From assembly GCA_049609625.1 (NCBI GenBank), contig JBMYYR010000016.1:1-35517 (forward strand): 35,517 bases of DNA. Direction: 5' to 3'. The notes under the pieces are model-generated. The model was given only the letters and a program-made list of their open reading frames with translations, did not search any database and had not been told where the DNA came from. Source of the stretch: JBMYYR01 sp049609625. GTDB lineage: Bacteria; Bacteroidota; Bacteroidia; Flavobacteriales; CAJXXR01. Shown piece by piece: positions 1 through 8,442 of this stretch. The position numbers and the translations under genes are program-made. Every line of letters begins with the position of its first letter. Position 1 is the first letter of the stretch.

Positions 1-2
1 TT

Positions 3-329
3 TCGTATTCAATTTCAGCTCAATATTTTTATCATTATGGTGGAAAATCAAAACTATCAACAGAAAGAAAGCCTTGGTTTCTGAAACTTGGGTTAACTCA
101 TATTCATGATGAATCTGAATATACAATTAGAACGTACAAATATGTGAACACTCAGGTAGGAAGAGAAAACAATTTTTCACAGAAATTTGGCATAAGATTA
201 GATTTAGGACTTTTTTACGAAGTACACAAAAAAGAAATTAAAAAGAAAGAACCCTTATTTGATTTGGATTTGAATCTTGATTTTAAAGTATTGCCCGCTT
301 TTGGTTTGGTTTTCTATTACAAAATTTAG
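3..329 (+). CDS. C-terminal part of a probable outer-membrane beta-barrel protein (partial)
   Basis: The frame is open from the left edge of the window to a TAG stop, giving 108 visible residues; the true start lies outside. A GTG at 144 could be read as a start, but the open frame continues upstream of it with similar composition, so I treat the gene as truncated by the window edge. The visible part alternates hydrophobic and polar residues, has many aromatics, and ends in a strand-like segment (PAFGLVFYYKI), which is typical of the last strand of outer-membrane beta-barrels. It converges on korB with about 50 bp between the stop codons and no obvious terminator. Family not recognised; localisation is inference. 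Confidence 0.5.
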   Translation, partial: SYSISAQYFYHYGGKSKLSTERKPWFLKLGLTHIHDESEYTIRTYKYVNTQVGRENNFSQKFGIRLDLGLFYEVHKKEIKKKEPLFDLDLNLDFKVLPAFGLVFYYKI

Positions 330-378
330 AATAAAACTCATTTCTTCGAGCTATCCCAAAATCATTAACCAGAAAAAA

Positions 379-1371
379 CTACATCTCCCAAGTATTCTTA
401 CCTTTTAGCAAAGCATCCAAATCACCGGAATGTTCAAGTTGATCATTTAAAGCTTCTTCATAGCGAAAGCGTTTTTCTTTGTAGAAAATACCGAATGGAC
501 GTGGTAAATCATCTTGACTATCAAATAATTGGGTAAGAATATAAGCTTTAGTTTTACTCGAAGAATCATGAATCCAAAGTTCATCCTCTCGACAATCTTC
601 CAGACGTTTGGCTTTTGGTTCTAAACCATCCAAAACCAAAGCCCAGTCGTTGTTTTCGCCATAAATAAGCGGCTCACCTTCCACTAAATTCAGAACGGTT
701 GTTTTTTTCTGACTTTTATCGGTGAATTTTTCAAAGGCTTTGTCATTAAAAATCACACAATTCTGATAAATTTCAATCAAAGAGGTGCCTTTGTGTTTTT
801 CGGCTTCAAGAAAAAGTTGTTTCATTTGTTTAGGATCTCGATCATGCACTCGGCTAATGAACGTTGAGCCTGTTCCCAAAGCTAAAGCTAATGGATTAAA
901 CGGATGATCTACAGAACCTTGCGGTGTAGATTTGGTTACTTTTCCCACTTCGGAAGTTGGAGAATATTGACCTTTTGTTAGGCCATAAATTTCATTGTTG
1001 AACAACAAGACATTCATGTCCAAATTCCGTCTAAAAAGATGAATCAAATGGTTTCCACCAATCGAAAGCGCGTCGCCATCACCAGTAATCATCCAAACCG
1101 AAAGCTCAGGACGAGCAGATTTCAGGCCTGAAGCAATACCTGGGGCACGACCGTGAATACCGTGTAAACCATAGGTTTCCATATAATACGGAAAACGCGA
1201 AGAACAACCAATTCCAGAAATAAAAACAATATCTTCTTTGGCTACGCCAATTTCGGGTAAGGTAGCCTGAACTTGTTTCAAAATAGCATAATCGCCACAA
1301 CCCGGACACCATTTGATGTCTTGATCTGAGGCAAAATCTTTGGCAGTATAAGTAGCTTCTAAAGTCGACAT
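379..1371 (-). CDS. korB: 2-oxoacid:ferredoxin oxidoreductase, beta subunit (2-oxoglutarate type likely)
   Basis: Thiamine-diphosphate-binding beta subunit (330 aa) of a cytoplasmic CoA-acylating 2-oxoacid:ferredoxin oxidoreductase; with KorA it would convert 2-oxoglutarate (most likely), CoA and oxidised ferredoxin to succinyl-CoA and CO2. Visible marks: CPGCGD at residues 22-27 and C56 in GIGCSSR, with C205 a candidate fourth [4Fe-4S] ligand; the ThDP/Mg motif GDGDALSIGGNH at 97-108, continued by NNEIYGLTKGQ at 125-135. It is the last gene of mrp-nfu-korA-korB, starting 3 bp after the korA stop. No ferredoxin-like delta subunit is adjacent, so an external ferredoxin must be the acceptor. 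Substrate choice (2-oxoglutarate rather than pyruvate) is inferred from the two-subunit KorAB arrangement. Confidence 0.93.
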   Translation of the reverse strand: MSTLEATYTAKDFASDQDIKWCPGCGDYAILKQVQATLPEIGVAKEDIVFISGIGCSSRFPYYMETYGLHGIHGRAPGIASGLKSARPELSVWMITGDGDALSIGGNHLIHLFRRNLDMNVLLFNNEIYGLTKGQYSPTSEVGKVTKSTPQGSVDHPFNPLALALGTGSTFISRVHDRDPKQMKQLFLEAEKHKGTSLIEIYQNCVIFNDKAFEKFTDKSQKKTTVLNLVEGEPLIYGENNDWALVLDGLEPKAKRLEDCREDELWIHDSSSKTKAYILTQLFDSQDDLPRPFGIFYKEKRFRYEEALNDQLEHSGDLDALLKGKNTWEM

Positions 1372-1374
1372 AAC

Positions 1375-3210
1375 TTAAATGATATTAAAATAGGTTGACA
1401 AATGCTCAATAAGTTCTCGGCTGGTTAGCGGCACGCCTTGAACTTTGTTAATGCCCTGAGCATCAATTAAATATTCTGATCTCAAAAGGTGCAGAAGTTG
1501 ACCGTTGTTGAGTTCAGGAACTAAAACCTGATCAAAAGATTGTAATAAATCTCCTAAATTTTTAGGAAAAGGGGACAGATACCTTAAATGAATATGAGCG
1601 ACATCCAAGTTGTAAGGTTCAAGCTCTTTAATGGCCGTTTTTATTGATCCATAAGTTGATCCCCAAGTTACCAAAGCGACTTTTGCGCCTGCTTTTCCAG
1701 AATCTAATGCTTGCAAAGGCAACTGACTTTGGAGCTTTTGCATTTTTTCTTTTCGGAGGTTTATCATCTTTTGATGATTCTCAGGGTCGTAAGACACATT
1801 TCCTGTGTTTTCTTCCTTTTCTAAACCACCCAAACGGTGTTCAAAACCTTTCATACCCGGAATAGCCCAAGATCTAACGCCAAGGTCATTGCGTTTATAA
1901 GGTTGGAAGTTTTCACGATCTTTTTCTTCCACAAAAGGTGGATTGATAGGCTCTAAATCAGCAGTTTGAGGATATTTCCAAGGTTCAGAACCATTGGCAA
2001 TATAGCCATCAGATAGCACCATGACTGGCGTCATCTGTTCTAAAGCAATTTTTGAAGCTTGAAAAACAGTATCAAAACAATCGCTCGGAGATTTTGGAGC
2101 TAATACGGGAATTGGAGCTTCGCCATTTCGTCCAAAAAGCGCCTGATTTAAGTCGGCTTGTTCCGTTTTTGTAGGTAATCCTGTTGAGGGGCCACCACGC
2201 TGAACATTGATGATAACCATAGGCAATTCCAACATGTGTATTAAACCTAAGGCTTCACCTTTGAGTGCAATTCCGGGGCCGCTAGAGGCCGTAGCAGCCA
2301 ATTGGCCTCCAAAAGAAGCGCCAAGAGCCGTGCAAATTCCTGCAATTTCATCTTCAGCCTGAAAGGTTCTTACGCCAAAGTCTTTGTGTTTTGCCAACTC
2401 ATGTAAAATATCGGAAGCTGGTGTAATGGGGTAACCTCCAAAAAACAAATCGAGTTTCGCTTGTTTGGCAGCGGCAATCAATCCGTAGGCTGTCGCCTGA
2501 TTTCCCATAATGTTTCGGTAAGATCCTTTTGGCATCTTGGCAGGTGCGACTTCAAAAGTACTCGGCATCGCCTCCACGGTATCGCCATAATAGTAACCAG
2601 TTTTGAGAACCTTAATATTGGTCTCGGCAATTTGTGGTTTTTTGGCAAATTTCTTTTCTAAAAACGCAATGGTATGATTCATTGAGCGGTTGTAGAGCCA
2701 ATAAATAAAACCAAGAACAAACATGTTTTTAGAACGATCTTTGTCCTTTGTACTCATTTTATACTCACTCAAAGCTTCTCTGGTGAGTTTAGAAATATCA
2801 ATTTCAATAACCTGATATTCAGACGATAAATCTTCTGATAGGGGTGTCGATTCGTATTCGGCAAGTCGCAAATTTCGTTTATCAAAACCTGAAGTATTGC
2901 AAATCAGAATCCCTCTTTTTTTGAGTCGACTGATGTTCTTTTTGAGTGCAGCGGCATTAAACGCTACCAAGACATCGGCTGAATCTCCAGAGTTGAAAAT
3001 TTCGATACTTCCAAAATGAATTTGAAAACCCGAAACACCTGAAACCGTACCTTGTGGTGCACGAATTTCGGCAGGAAAATCGGGAAATGTACTGAATTCA
3101 TTACCGTACAAGGCGGTGTTTTCGGAAAACTGACTTCCCGTAAGCTGGATACCGTCTCCAGAATCTCCAGCCATTAATATAGTAACTTGATCTAAGCTTT
3201 CTGTTGTCAT
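1375..3210 (-). CDS. korA: 2-oxoacid:ferredoxin oxidoreductase, fused gamma-alpha subunit
   Basis: Alpha subunit of the KorAB enzyme, 611 aa. The N-terminal part (about 1-200, with MAGDSGDG at 13-20) is the gamma domain fused to the alpha pyrimidine-binding domain (about 230-430), as is usual for two-subunit 2-oxoglutarate ferredoxin oxidoreductases. Alpha-domain motifs are YPITPAS at 260-266, AEDE at 285-288 and GGPSTGLPTKTEQ at 339-351; a transketolase C-terminal-like domain follows. It lies 41 bp after nfu and 3 bp before korB, so all are likely on one transcript. The only uncertainty is substrate: pyruvate and branched-chain 2-oxoacid paralogues share these motifs. Confidence 0.93.
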   Translation of the reverse strand: MTTESLDQVTILMAGDSGDGIQLTGSQFSENTALYGNEFSTFPDFPAEIRAPQGTVSGVSGFQIHFGSIEIFNSGDSADVLVAFNAAALKKNISRLKKRGILICNTSGFDKRNLRLAEYESTPLSEDLSSEYQVIEIDISKLTREALSEYKMSTKDKDRSKNMFVLGFIYWLYNRSMNHTIAFLEKKFAKKPQIAETNIKVLKTGYYYGDTVEAMPSTFEVAPAKMPKGSYRNIMGNQATAYGLIAAAKQAKLDLFFGGYPITPASDILHELAKHKDFGVRTFQAEDEIAGICTALGASFGGQLAATASSGPGIALKGEALGLIHMLELPMVIINVQRGGPSTGLPTKTEQADLNQALFGRNGEAPIPVLAPKSPSDCFDTVFQASKIALEQMTPVMVLSDGYIANGSEPWKYPQTADLEPINPPFVEEKDRENFQPYKRNDLGVRSWAIPGMKGFEHRLGGLEKEENTGNVSYDPENHQKMINLRKEKMQKLQSQLPLQALDSGKAGAKVALVTWGSTYGSIKTAIKELEPYNLDVAHIHLRYLSPFPKNLGDLLQSFDQVLVPELNNGQLLHLLRSEYLIDAQGINKVQGVPLTSRELIEHLSTYFNII

Positions 3211-3251
3211 AAGATTGATAGGCTAAGAAATAGAATTGTGTTTAGCTGAAC

Positions 3252-3485
3252 TTATAATTTTTCTACGGCAAGAATTTCGGGAGCAATCCGTTTGATGGTC
3301 GCTTCAACGCCCATTTTCAAGGTCATTTGGTTAACATTACAGTCAACACAAGAGCCGTGTAATTTTACTCTAACTGTTTTATCCTCAGTGATTTCAACTA
3401 AAGAAATGTCGCCGCCATCAGAAAGAAGATAAGGTCTAATTTCTTCGAGTGCTTTTTCCACTTTTGCTTCAAGTTCTGTGTTCAT
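3252..3485 (-). CDS. NifU-like C-terminal domain Fe-S carrier
   Basis: A 77-residue stand-alone Nfu domain that carries and transfers Fe-S clusters to client apoproteins in the cytoplasm. It begins with the helix LEAKVEKALEEIRPYL, has the family signature SDGGDISLVE at 22-31 and the CxxC cluster-binding pair C46/C49 in GSCVDC, then a closing helix. It lacks the N-terminal A-type domain of the longer NfuA proteins. It sits 12 bp after mrp and 41 bp before korA; both neighbours concern Fe-S proteins, which supports the assignment. Confidence 0.9.
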   Translation of the reverse strand: MNTELEAKVEKALEEIRPYLLSDGGDISLVEITEDKTVRVKLHGSCVDCNVNQMTLKMGVEATIKRIAPEILAVEKL

Positions 3486-3497
3486 AAATCCAAATAT

Positions 3498-4622
3498 CTA
3501 AGATGAACAACCGTCCATATTGGTTATTTTCACCATTTCGGTAGCGTCAAGATTTTCTTGTCGTTTTTGAGCTTCTACCACCACAGCTTTCGCCAAGTTT
3601 TGGTAAGCTTTCGCTGATGGAGTATTGTTCTGTAAAACTGCAGGTCGCCCAGCATCAGAAGCTTCTCGGATGGATTGCACTAAAGGAATTTCTCCTAAAA
3701 AAGGCATGGCCATATCTTCCGCCAAGTTTTTGATTCCATTCATCCCAAAAATATAATATTTATTGTCGGGAAGCTCTTCTGGACTAAAATAAGCCATGTT
3801 TTCTACCAAACCAAGAATCGGTACGTTGATGGTCTCCATCTGAAACATATCAACACCTTTTTTGGCATCGGCAATAGCAATTTTTTGAGGCGTACTCACA
3901 ATCACAGCGCCATCAACAGGAACGGATTGTACAAGCGACAAATGAATGTCGGAAGTGCCTGGTGGTAAGTCGATTAACAGATAATCGAGCTCACCCCAAT
4001 GCGCATCATGCAACATTTGGTTTAAGGCTTTGGTTGCCATCGGGCCTCGCCAAACCACGGCTTTTGAAGCTTGGGTAAAAAAGCCAATAGAAAGAATCTT
4101 AACACCATGACTTTCAATTGGTTTAATCTTCTGTTTTCCATCCACTTCTGTCATCAACGGACGTTCGTGTTCGACATCAAACATAATGGGAATAGAAGGG
4201 CCAAAAATATCGGCATCTACCAATCCAACTTTCTTTCCAGATTTTGCCAAAGCACAAGCCAAATTGGCACTCACCGTAGATTTTCCTACACCGCCTTTCC
4301 CCGAAGCAATAGCAATAATTTGCTTCACACCGTCTAAACTATTCGCTTTTATGGGCGATTGTTTGGCAACTTGTGGTTTGATGGCCAAAGTTTTTAGCTT
4401 CAAAACTGTTTTTGGATTGATGGCTAAAAGCGCAGATTTTATGTCGGATTCTAATTTCTTTTTGGCCTGTAGAGTTGGGTTGTCGATGTTGAGGTCAAGA
4501 TGAACTTCATCACCAAAACAAACCACATTTCTCCAGTATTTTTTATCTGTAATGGCTGTACTACTCCCCGAAATTCGGATAGACGAAAGGGCAGAGGTCA
4601 GCGCTTCTTTTTTCCAAGACAT
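3498..4622 (-). CDS. mrp: Mrp/ApbC-family P-loop ATPase, Fe-S cluster carrier
   Basis: ATP-binding Fe-S cluster carrier of the Mrp/NBP35 (ParA-like) family, 374 aa. The N-terminal 70 residues resemble the MIP18/DUF59 domain; the deviant Walker A GKGGVGKST is at 108-116, followed by the Mrp segment DADIFGPSIP and the Walker B-like LLIDLPPGTSD. The CxxC usually found after ENMxYF is missing here: the segment reads ENMAYFSPEELPDNKYYIFG without cysteine, and the only C-terminal cysteine is in the final GCSS. It is the first gene of the minus-strand operon, with a TAAATTTG promoter-like element about 18 bp upstream of its ATG. Confidence 0.93.
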   Translation of the reverse strand: MSWKKEALTSALSSIRISGSSTAITDKKYWRNVVCFGDEVHLDLNIDNPTLQAKKKLESDIKSALLAINPKTVLKLKTLAIKPQVAKQSPIKANSLDGVKQIIAIASGKGGVGKSTVSANLACALAKSGKKVGLVDADIFGPSIPIMFDVEHERPLMTEVDGKQKIKPIESHGVKILSIGFFTQASKAVVWRGPMATKALNQMLHDAHWGELDYLLIDLPPGTSDIHLSLVQSVPVDGAVIVSTPQKIAIADAKKGVDMFQMETINVPILGLVENMAYFSPEELPDNKYYIFGMNGIKNLAEDMAMPFLGEIPLVQSIREASDAGRPAVLQNNTPSAKAYQNLAKAVVVEAQKRQENLDATEMVKITNMDGCSS

Positions 4623-4639
4623 AACTTTGATTTGTTTGG

Positions 4640-4647
4640 CAAATTTA
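4640..4647 (-). promoter_or_regulatory. -7 element of the mrp operon promoter
   Basis: On the minus strand the sequence reads TAAATTTG, an exact match to the Bacteroidota -7 consensus TAnnTTTG, about 18 bp before the mrp ATG. No good TTTG at the -33 position is visible, so this is a candidate only. Confidence 0.5.
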
Positions 4648-4800
4648 CACTTTTAATTTGTAGTTAATTGATGTTTTTTAGAATGATTTTTGAACCTAAA
4701 ATGGATTCTGTTTAGACCTTGACTTTTGATAAAAAAATATAGGTAAAAACTCAGTTAGTTTCTATAATGCCTTATATTAGCTGAAAAAATACAAGTTACG

Positions 4801-5421
4801 ATGAACATTAAATCACTTTTGATACTACTTTTAGTTTCTACGTCTTTAAAAGCACAAATTTATTTATTGGATGTAGAGCAAAGCGGCTGGGTAACAGAGC
4901 TTTCTACTTCTGTCAATGAGTCGACTACAAATGCGGGCGTTGGCGGCGCTTATGTTTTTAATGGAGGCGAGTCAATAAGTTTATCCTACAACGAGGTTAT
5001 ATTTAGAGGTGAAAGGCTTGTTAAAACGACTCAACCTTCATTCAATATTCTTATCAATAAAAAAAAGAGAAAATTTAATGCACAGTTGAGTGTCTTTGTT
5101 GCTTATAACGAATTGGCTAGACTAAGAAAAAGTCATCTAAATTATGGCTTTGGCGCAAGACTGAATAGGATATTCAAGATTAAATCGGTACAGCTAATTC
5201 CTGCTTTTCAATGCTCTTTGTCGTCGGCAGAACACTTTAGAGAAGACTCAGATTCGGGATATTATTATGGTCAACTCAAATATACAGTAGGAGGTCTATC
5301 GCTCGGATTTTACAACACAATTATGGTAAAAAGATGGTTTGTTGATTTAGGGCTTTTCATCGTCAATGGAATAGATCCTAATTATAATTTTTCTGTTGGA
5401 TATAAAATTCTAAAGCGTTGA
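4801..5421 (+). CDS. Exported beta-rich protein of unknown function
   Basis: 206 aa. I do not recognise the family. The N-terminus is a clear signal peptide (MNIKSLLILLLVSTSLKAQ, probable cleavage after LKA around residue 18). The rest is free of long hydrophobic helices and alternates polar and hydrophobic residues, with many Tyr, Phe and Ser (NYGFGARL, YYGQLKYTVGGLSLGFY) and a C-terminal strand-like NYNFSVGYKILKR. This pattern suggests a small outer-membrane or periplasmic beta-barrel. It is a single gene, divergent from mrp and about 220 bp before yceD, so probably monocistronic. The ATG chosen is the one that begins the signal peptide. Confidence 0.7.
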   Translation: MNIKSLLILLLVSTSLKAQIYLLDVEQSGWVTELSTSVNESTTNAGVGGAYVFNGGESISLSYNEVIFRGERLVKTTQPSFNILINKKKRKFNAQLSVFVAYNELARLRKSHLNYGFGARLNRIFKIKSVQLIPAFQCSLSSAEHFREDSDSGYYYGQLKYTVGGLSLGFYNTIMVKRWFVDLGLFIVNGIDPNYNFSVGYKILKR

Positions 5422-5580
5422 TTTTAAAAAAAATCGAGAGATCGGAGAGCGAAAACGTAACGAAAAATATACTGTAGAAAACCCAAAGTCAAAACAAAGC
5501 CTTGGCTCTATGTTTCAAAAAATAAATGGGCAACGTGCGAGTTTGTTTTGCTCAAATCATCCAGTTTAATCAAAATGAAT

Positions 5581-5588
5581 TACTTTTG
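5581..5588 (+). promoter_or_regulatory. -7 element before yceD
   Basis: TACTTTTG matches TAnnTTTG exactly, 54 bp before the yceD ATG. It lies in the 221-bp gap after the unknown exported gene, in which I see nothing else coding. A -33 TTTG at the usual spacing is not evident. Confidence 0.45.
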
Positions 5589-5642
5589 AATAGAAATAGC
5601 CGACATTCAAAAAAAACTAAATAGCAGAACTGCAGAAGAGTT

Positions 5643-6176
5643 ATGGAAACGACAGATTATACGATTAAATTTACGGGTTTGAAGCTTGGGAAACATGCTT
5701 TTTCTTTCGATCTAAAGACAGATTTATTTACCGATACGAACTACAGCACCTTAGATTTTGTTGCAGGAAAGGCGGAGGTTGAGCTGAATAAAAAAGAAAA
5801 TTTGATGGAGCTGAATGCGCATCTAAAGCTGGATTTATGTTTTCCTTGCGATAGATGTGGTGAATTGTACCAGCAGAAACTTGAGTTTTTTGAGCATATT
5901 GTGTTTAAGTTTGGAGAAGAAAAAGAGCTTGATTCCGATGAATTAATAATTTTATCACCAAATGCGTATAAATTTAGCTTAAAAGAGTTGTACTATGAAT
6001 GGATAATTGTAAATTTGCCCGCTCAGAGAATTCATCCTGAAGACGAGTCTGGTCAACCGACTTGTAAAGCAGAGCATTTAGAACGCGTTCAGCGTGCTTT
6101 AAGTTCCGAAGTATCAGAAGAATCCGCTGAAGATGAACGTTGGTCAGAACTAAAAAAATTAATAACCAAGAATTAA
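5643..6176 (+). CDS. yceD: DUF177/YceD family protein
   Basis: 177 aa. YceD (DUF177) proteins are nearly always encoded just before rpmF, as here (6 bp gap), and are thought to act in 23S rRNA metabolism or 50S assembly; the exact role is not settled. The family hallmark is the cysteine cluster CFPCDRC (C66, C69, C72) in a segment of the form L-C-x2-C-D-R-C, followed by a beta strand and an acidic stretch EEKELDSDELIIL. The C-terminus is charged and helical. It heads the yceD-rpmF-plsX-fabH-accB-accC group. Family call is based on motif and gene order. Confidence 0.88.
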   Translation: METTDYTIKFTGLKLGKHAFSFDLKTDLFTDTNYSTLDFVAGKAEVELNKKENLMELNAHLKLDLCFPCDRCGELYQQKLEFFEHIVFKFGEEKELDSDELIILSPNAYKFSLKELYYEWIIVNLPAQRIHPEDESGQPTCKAEHLERVQRALSSEVSEESAEDERWSELKKLITKN

Positions 6177-6182
6177 AACGAT

Positions 6183-6362
6183 ATGGCACATCCAAAACGA
6201 AAGATTTCGAAAACTAGACGTGACAAAAGAAGAACACATTACAAAGCCGTAGCTCCAACTGTAGCAACTTGCCCTACAACAGGAGAAACACACCTATATC
6301 ACAGAGCATATTGGTCGGAAGGTAAAATGTATTATAAAGGTCAGGTTGTAGCTGAGGCATAG
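6183..6362 (+). CDS. rpmF: Ribosomal protein bL32
   Basis: 59 aa, starting MAHPKRKISKTRRDKRRTHY and ending in a segment with HLYHRAYW and a YYKGQVV strand, all characteristic of bL32 of the large subunit. In zinc-binding forms four cysteines form a ribbon; here only C30 remains (ATCPTTGE), so this is the zinc-free type. It follows yceD by 6 bp. A 14-bp hairpin lies between it and plsX, so expression could be separated from the lipid genes. The ORF is short, but its sequence and position leave little doubt. Confidence 0.96.
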   Translation: MAHPKRKISKTRRDKRRTHYKAVAPTVATCPTTGETHLYHRAYWSEGKMYYKGQVVAEA

Positions 6363-6424
6363 TTCTTTAGGGAATTAATTTGCTAATTTTTCAACTCAAC
6401 ACCTTTATATACCCAAAATAGTTG

Positions 6425-6456
6425 TAGATTTAGACCCATTTTTGGGTTTAAATCTA
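6425..6456 (+). promoter_or_regulatory. Hairpin between rpmF and plsX (possible attenuator)
   Basis: Inverted repeat: TAGATTTAGACCCA (6425-6438), loop TTTT, then TGGGTTTAAATCTA (6443-6456). The stem is 14 bp with one G.U pair. It is followed by a T-rich stretch (TTATTATTTT) that runs into the plsX ATG 11 nt after the stem. It could act as a partial terminator between the ribosomal and lipid parts of the operon, or mask the plsX translation start. Confidence 0.6.
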
Positions 6457-6466
6457 TTATTATTTT

Positions 6467-7423
6467 ATGTCGAAAATTCGGATTGGAATAGATGCCATGG
6501 GCGGAGACTATGCACCTGAAGCAGTGGTCAAAGGCGCCTTATTGGCTTACGAAAGCTTAAAAGACGATGCTCAAATCGTTCTTTTAGGTGATCAAGAACA
6601 AATCGAAATCTTGCTTGCAACACATTTACCTGCAGGTCAAGATTCCCCTTTTGAGATTAAGCATTGCTCAGAAGTTGTGGAGATGTGCGAAAACCCTACT
6701 AGGGCTTTTAGCAGCAAACCAGATTCGAGTCTCTCTCAGGGCTTCAAAATGCTAAAAGACAAAACTTTAGACTCTTTTTCGAGTGCAGGAAATTCTGGAG
6801 CTATGTTGGTTGGTGGTTTTTATACCGTCAAAGCCATACCAGGAATCATTCGTCCTTGCATATCATCCACTATACCCCTTTATGATGGTCGAGAGGCTTT
6901 GCTTTTGGATGTTGGCGTAAATGCCGACTGCAAACCAGATGTATTGCTTCAGTTTGGTATTCTGGGGTCTCTTTTTGCAAAACATATCAACGGCATCAAG
7001 CGGCCAAAAGTAGCCTTGCTCAACATTGGCGAAGAAGAAGGGAAAGGTAATATGTTAGCGCAAAGCACCTATCAACTTCTAAAAGAAGAATCACGTTTTG
7101 AATTTATTGGAAACATAGAAGGAAGAGATATTCTATTTACCGAAGCCGACATCATTGTTACAGACGGTTTTACAGGCAACATCGTGCTCAAGCAACTTGA
7201 AGGGATGTATACCTTGATGCGTAAATTGAAGCTTGACCATCCGTTTCTCGATAAATTTAATTACGAAAACTATGGCGGAACTCCGATTTTAGGAATGAAT
7301 GCCAATGTGCTTATAGGTCATGGAATTTCTAATGATCGAGCGATAAGTAATATGCTAAAACTTTCATCTAAACTAGTGAAAGCTAAGCTTGTAGAAAAAA
7401 TAACAGACGCTTTTCAGATATGA
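6467..7423 (+). CDS. plsX: Phosphate acyltransferase PlsX
   Basis: 318 aa. PlsX converts acyl-ACP and phosphate to acyl-phosphate, the donor for PlsY in phospholipid synthesis; it is a peripheral membrane-associated enzyme. Diagnostic segments are the N-terminal IGIDAMGGDYAPEAVVKGA, the SAGNSGAMLVGG stretch near residue 105, LLDVGVNADCKP, LLNIGEEEGKGN and VTDGFTGNIVLK. Length is normal. The ATG at 6467 places the MGGD motif in its usual position near residue 11. The stop overlaps the fabH start by 4 bases (ATGA), indicating translational coupling. Confidence 0.97.
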   Translation: MSKIRIGIDAMGGDYAPEAVVKGALLAYESLKDDAQIVLLGDQEQIEILLATHLPAGQDSPFEIKHCSEVVEMCENPTRAFSSKPDSSLSQGFKMLKDKTLDSFSSAGNSGAMLVGGFYTVKAIPGIIRPCISSTIPLYDGREALLLDVGVNADCKPDVLLQFGILGSLFAKHINGIKRPKVALLNIGEEEGKGNMLAQSTYQLLKEESRFEFIGNIEGRDILFTEADIIVTDGFTGNIVLKQLEGMYTLMRKLKLDHPFLDKFNYENYGGTPILGMNANVLIGHGISNDRAISNMLKLSSKLVKAKLVEKITDAFQI

Positions 7424-8418
7424 CAAAACTAACAGCTGCTATAACAGCCGTAGGCGGATACGTCCCCGAGTTTGTGCTAGACAACGCCATGCTCGAAAAA
7501 ATGGTTGACACCACCGATGAGTGGATTAAAACCCGAACAGGCGTCGTTGAACGCCGAATTTTAAAGGGTGAAAACGCAGGAACTTCTGATATGGGAGCAA
7601 AAGCCGTTCAAGATTTATGCGAAAAAAGAGGCATTTCTCCAGAAGAAATTGATCTATTAATTTGCGGAACAGTAACAGGCGATATGGCATTTCCGGCTAC
7701 AGCCAATATAATTTGTGATAAAGTTGGAGCTAAAAACGCTTTTGGATTTGATGTTGGAGCAGCTTGCTCAGGCTTTCTTTTTTCATTAGTTACGGCTTCA
7801 AAATTCATCGAATCTGGACAATACAAAAAAGTTGTTGTTGTAGGTGCCGATAAAATGAGCTCCATTGTAGACTACACCGACCGATCAACTTGTATTATTT
7901 TTGGTGATGGCGCTGGAGCGGTTTTGCTTGAGCCAAACACCGAAGGTTACGGCATTGTTGATCATATTCTAAAATCAGATGGTGTGGGAATAAAACATTT
8001 GCACCAAAAAGCTGGCGGATCTCTCCGCCCCGCAAGCCACCAAACGGTTGATAATAAAGAACATTTTATTTATCAAGAAGGACAAACCGTCTTTAAATTT
8101 GCTGTGAAAAACATGGCAGACGTTTCGGCCGAAATCATGGAGAAAAACAACTTAACCTCAGACGATGTTGCCTATTTAGTGCCTCATCAAGCTAACCTAC
8201 GTATTATCGATGCTACAGCTAGACGCATGGGAGTAGGCAAAGAAAAAGTGATGGTTAATATTCAAAAATACGGAAACACAACCTCAGGAACCATCCCGCT
8301 TTGTTTGTGGGACTGGCAAGATAAGCTCAACAAAGGAGACAATATTATCTTGGCAGCCTTTGGAGGCGGATTCACTTGGGGATCTATTTATATAAAGTGG
8401 GCCATAGATAAGTCCTAA
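7420..8418 (+). CDS. fabH: Beta-ketoacyl-ACP synthase III
   Basis: 332 aa. FabH condenses acetyl-CoA (or a branched acyl-CoA) with malonyl-ACP to begin fatty acid elongation. The catalytic triad is visible: C116 in DVGAACSGFLF, H256 in VPHQANLRI and N286 in KYGNTTSG. The C-terminal GGGFTWGS motif is also present. It overlaps plsX by 4 bp and precedes accB by 24 bp. A second FabH paralogue elsewhere in the genome would be common but cannot be seen here. Confidence 0.97.
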   Translation: MTKLTAAITAVGGYVPEFVLDNAMLEKMVDTTDEWIKTRTGVVERRILKGENAGTSDMGAKAVQDLCEKRGISPEEIDLLICGTVTGDMAFPATANIICDKVGAKNAFGFDVGAACSGFLFSLVTASKFIESGQYKKVVVVGADKMSSIVDYTDRSTCIIFGDGAGAVLLEPNTEGYGIVDHILKSDGVGIKHLHQKAGGSLRPASHQTVDNKEHFIYQEGQTVFKFAVKNMADVSAEIMEKNNLTSDDVAYLVPHQANLRIIDATARRMGVGKEKVMVNIQKYGNTTSGTIPLCLWDWQDKLNKGDNIILAAFGGGFTWGSIYIKWAIDKS

Positions 8419-8442
8419 AACACAAACTTAATTAACAAACCT

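Noticed and set aside
4071..4503. Plus-strand frames overlapping mrp
   Set aside because: They mirror the well-supported mrp gene and show no motif or leader.
5420..5435. GATTTT/AAAATC hairpin at the stop of the unknown exported gene
   Set aside because: Very short, AT-only stem with no T tract; likely chance in AT-rich DNA.
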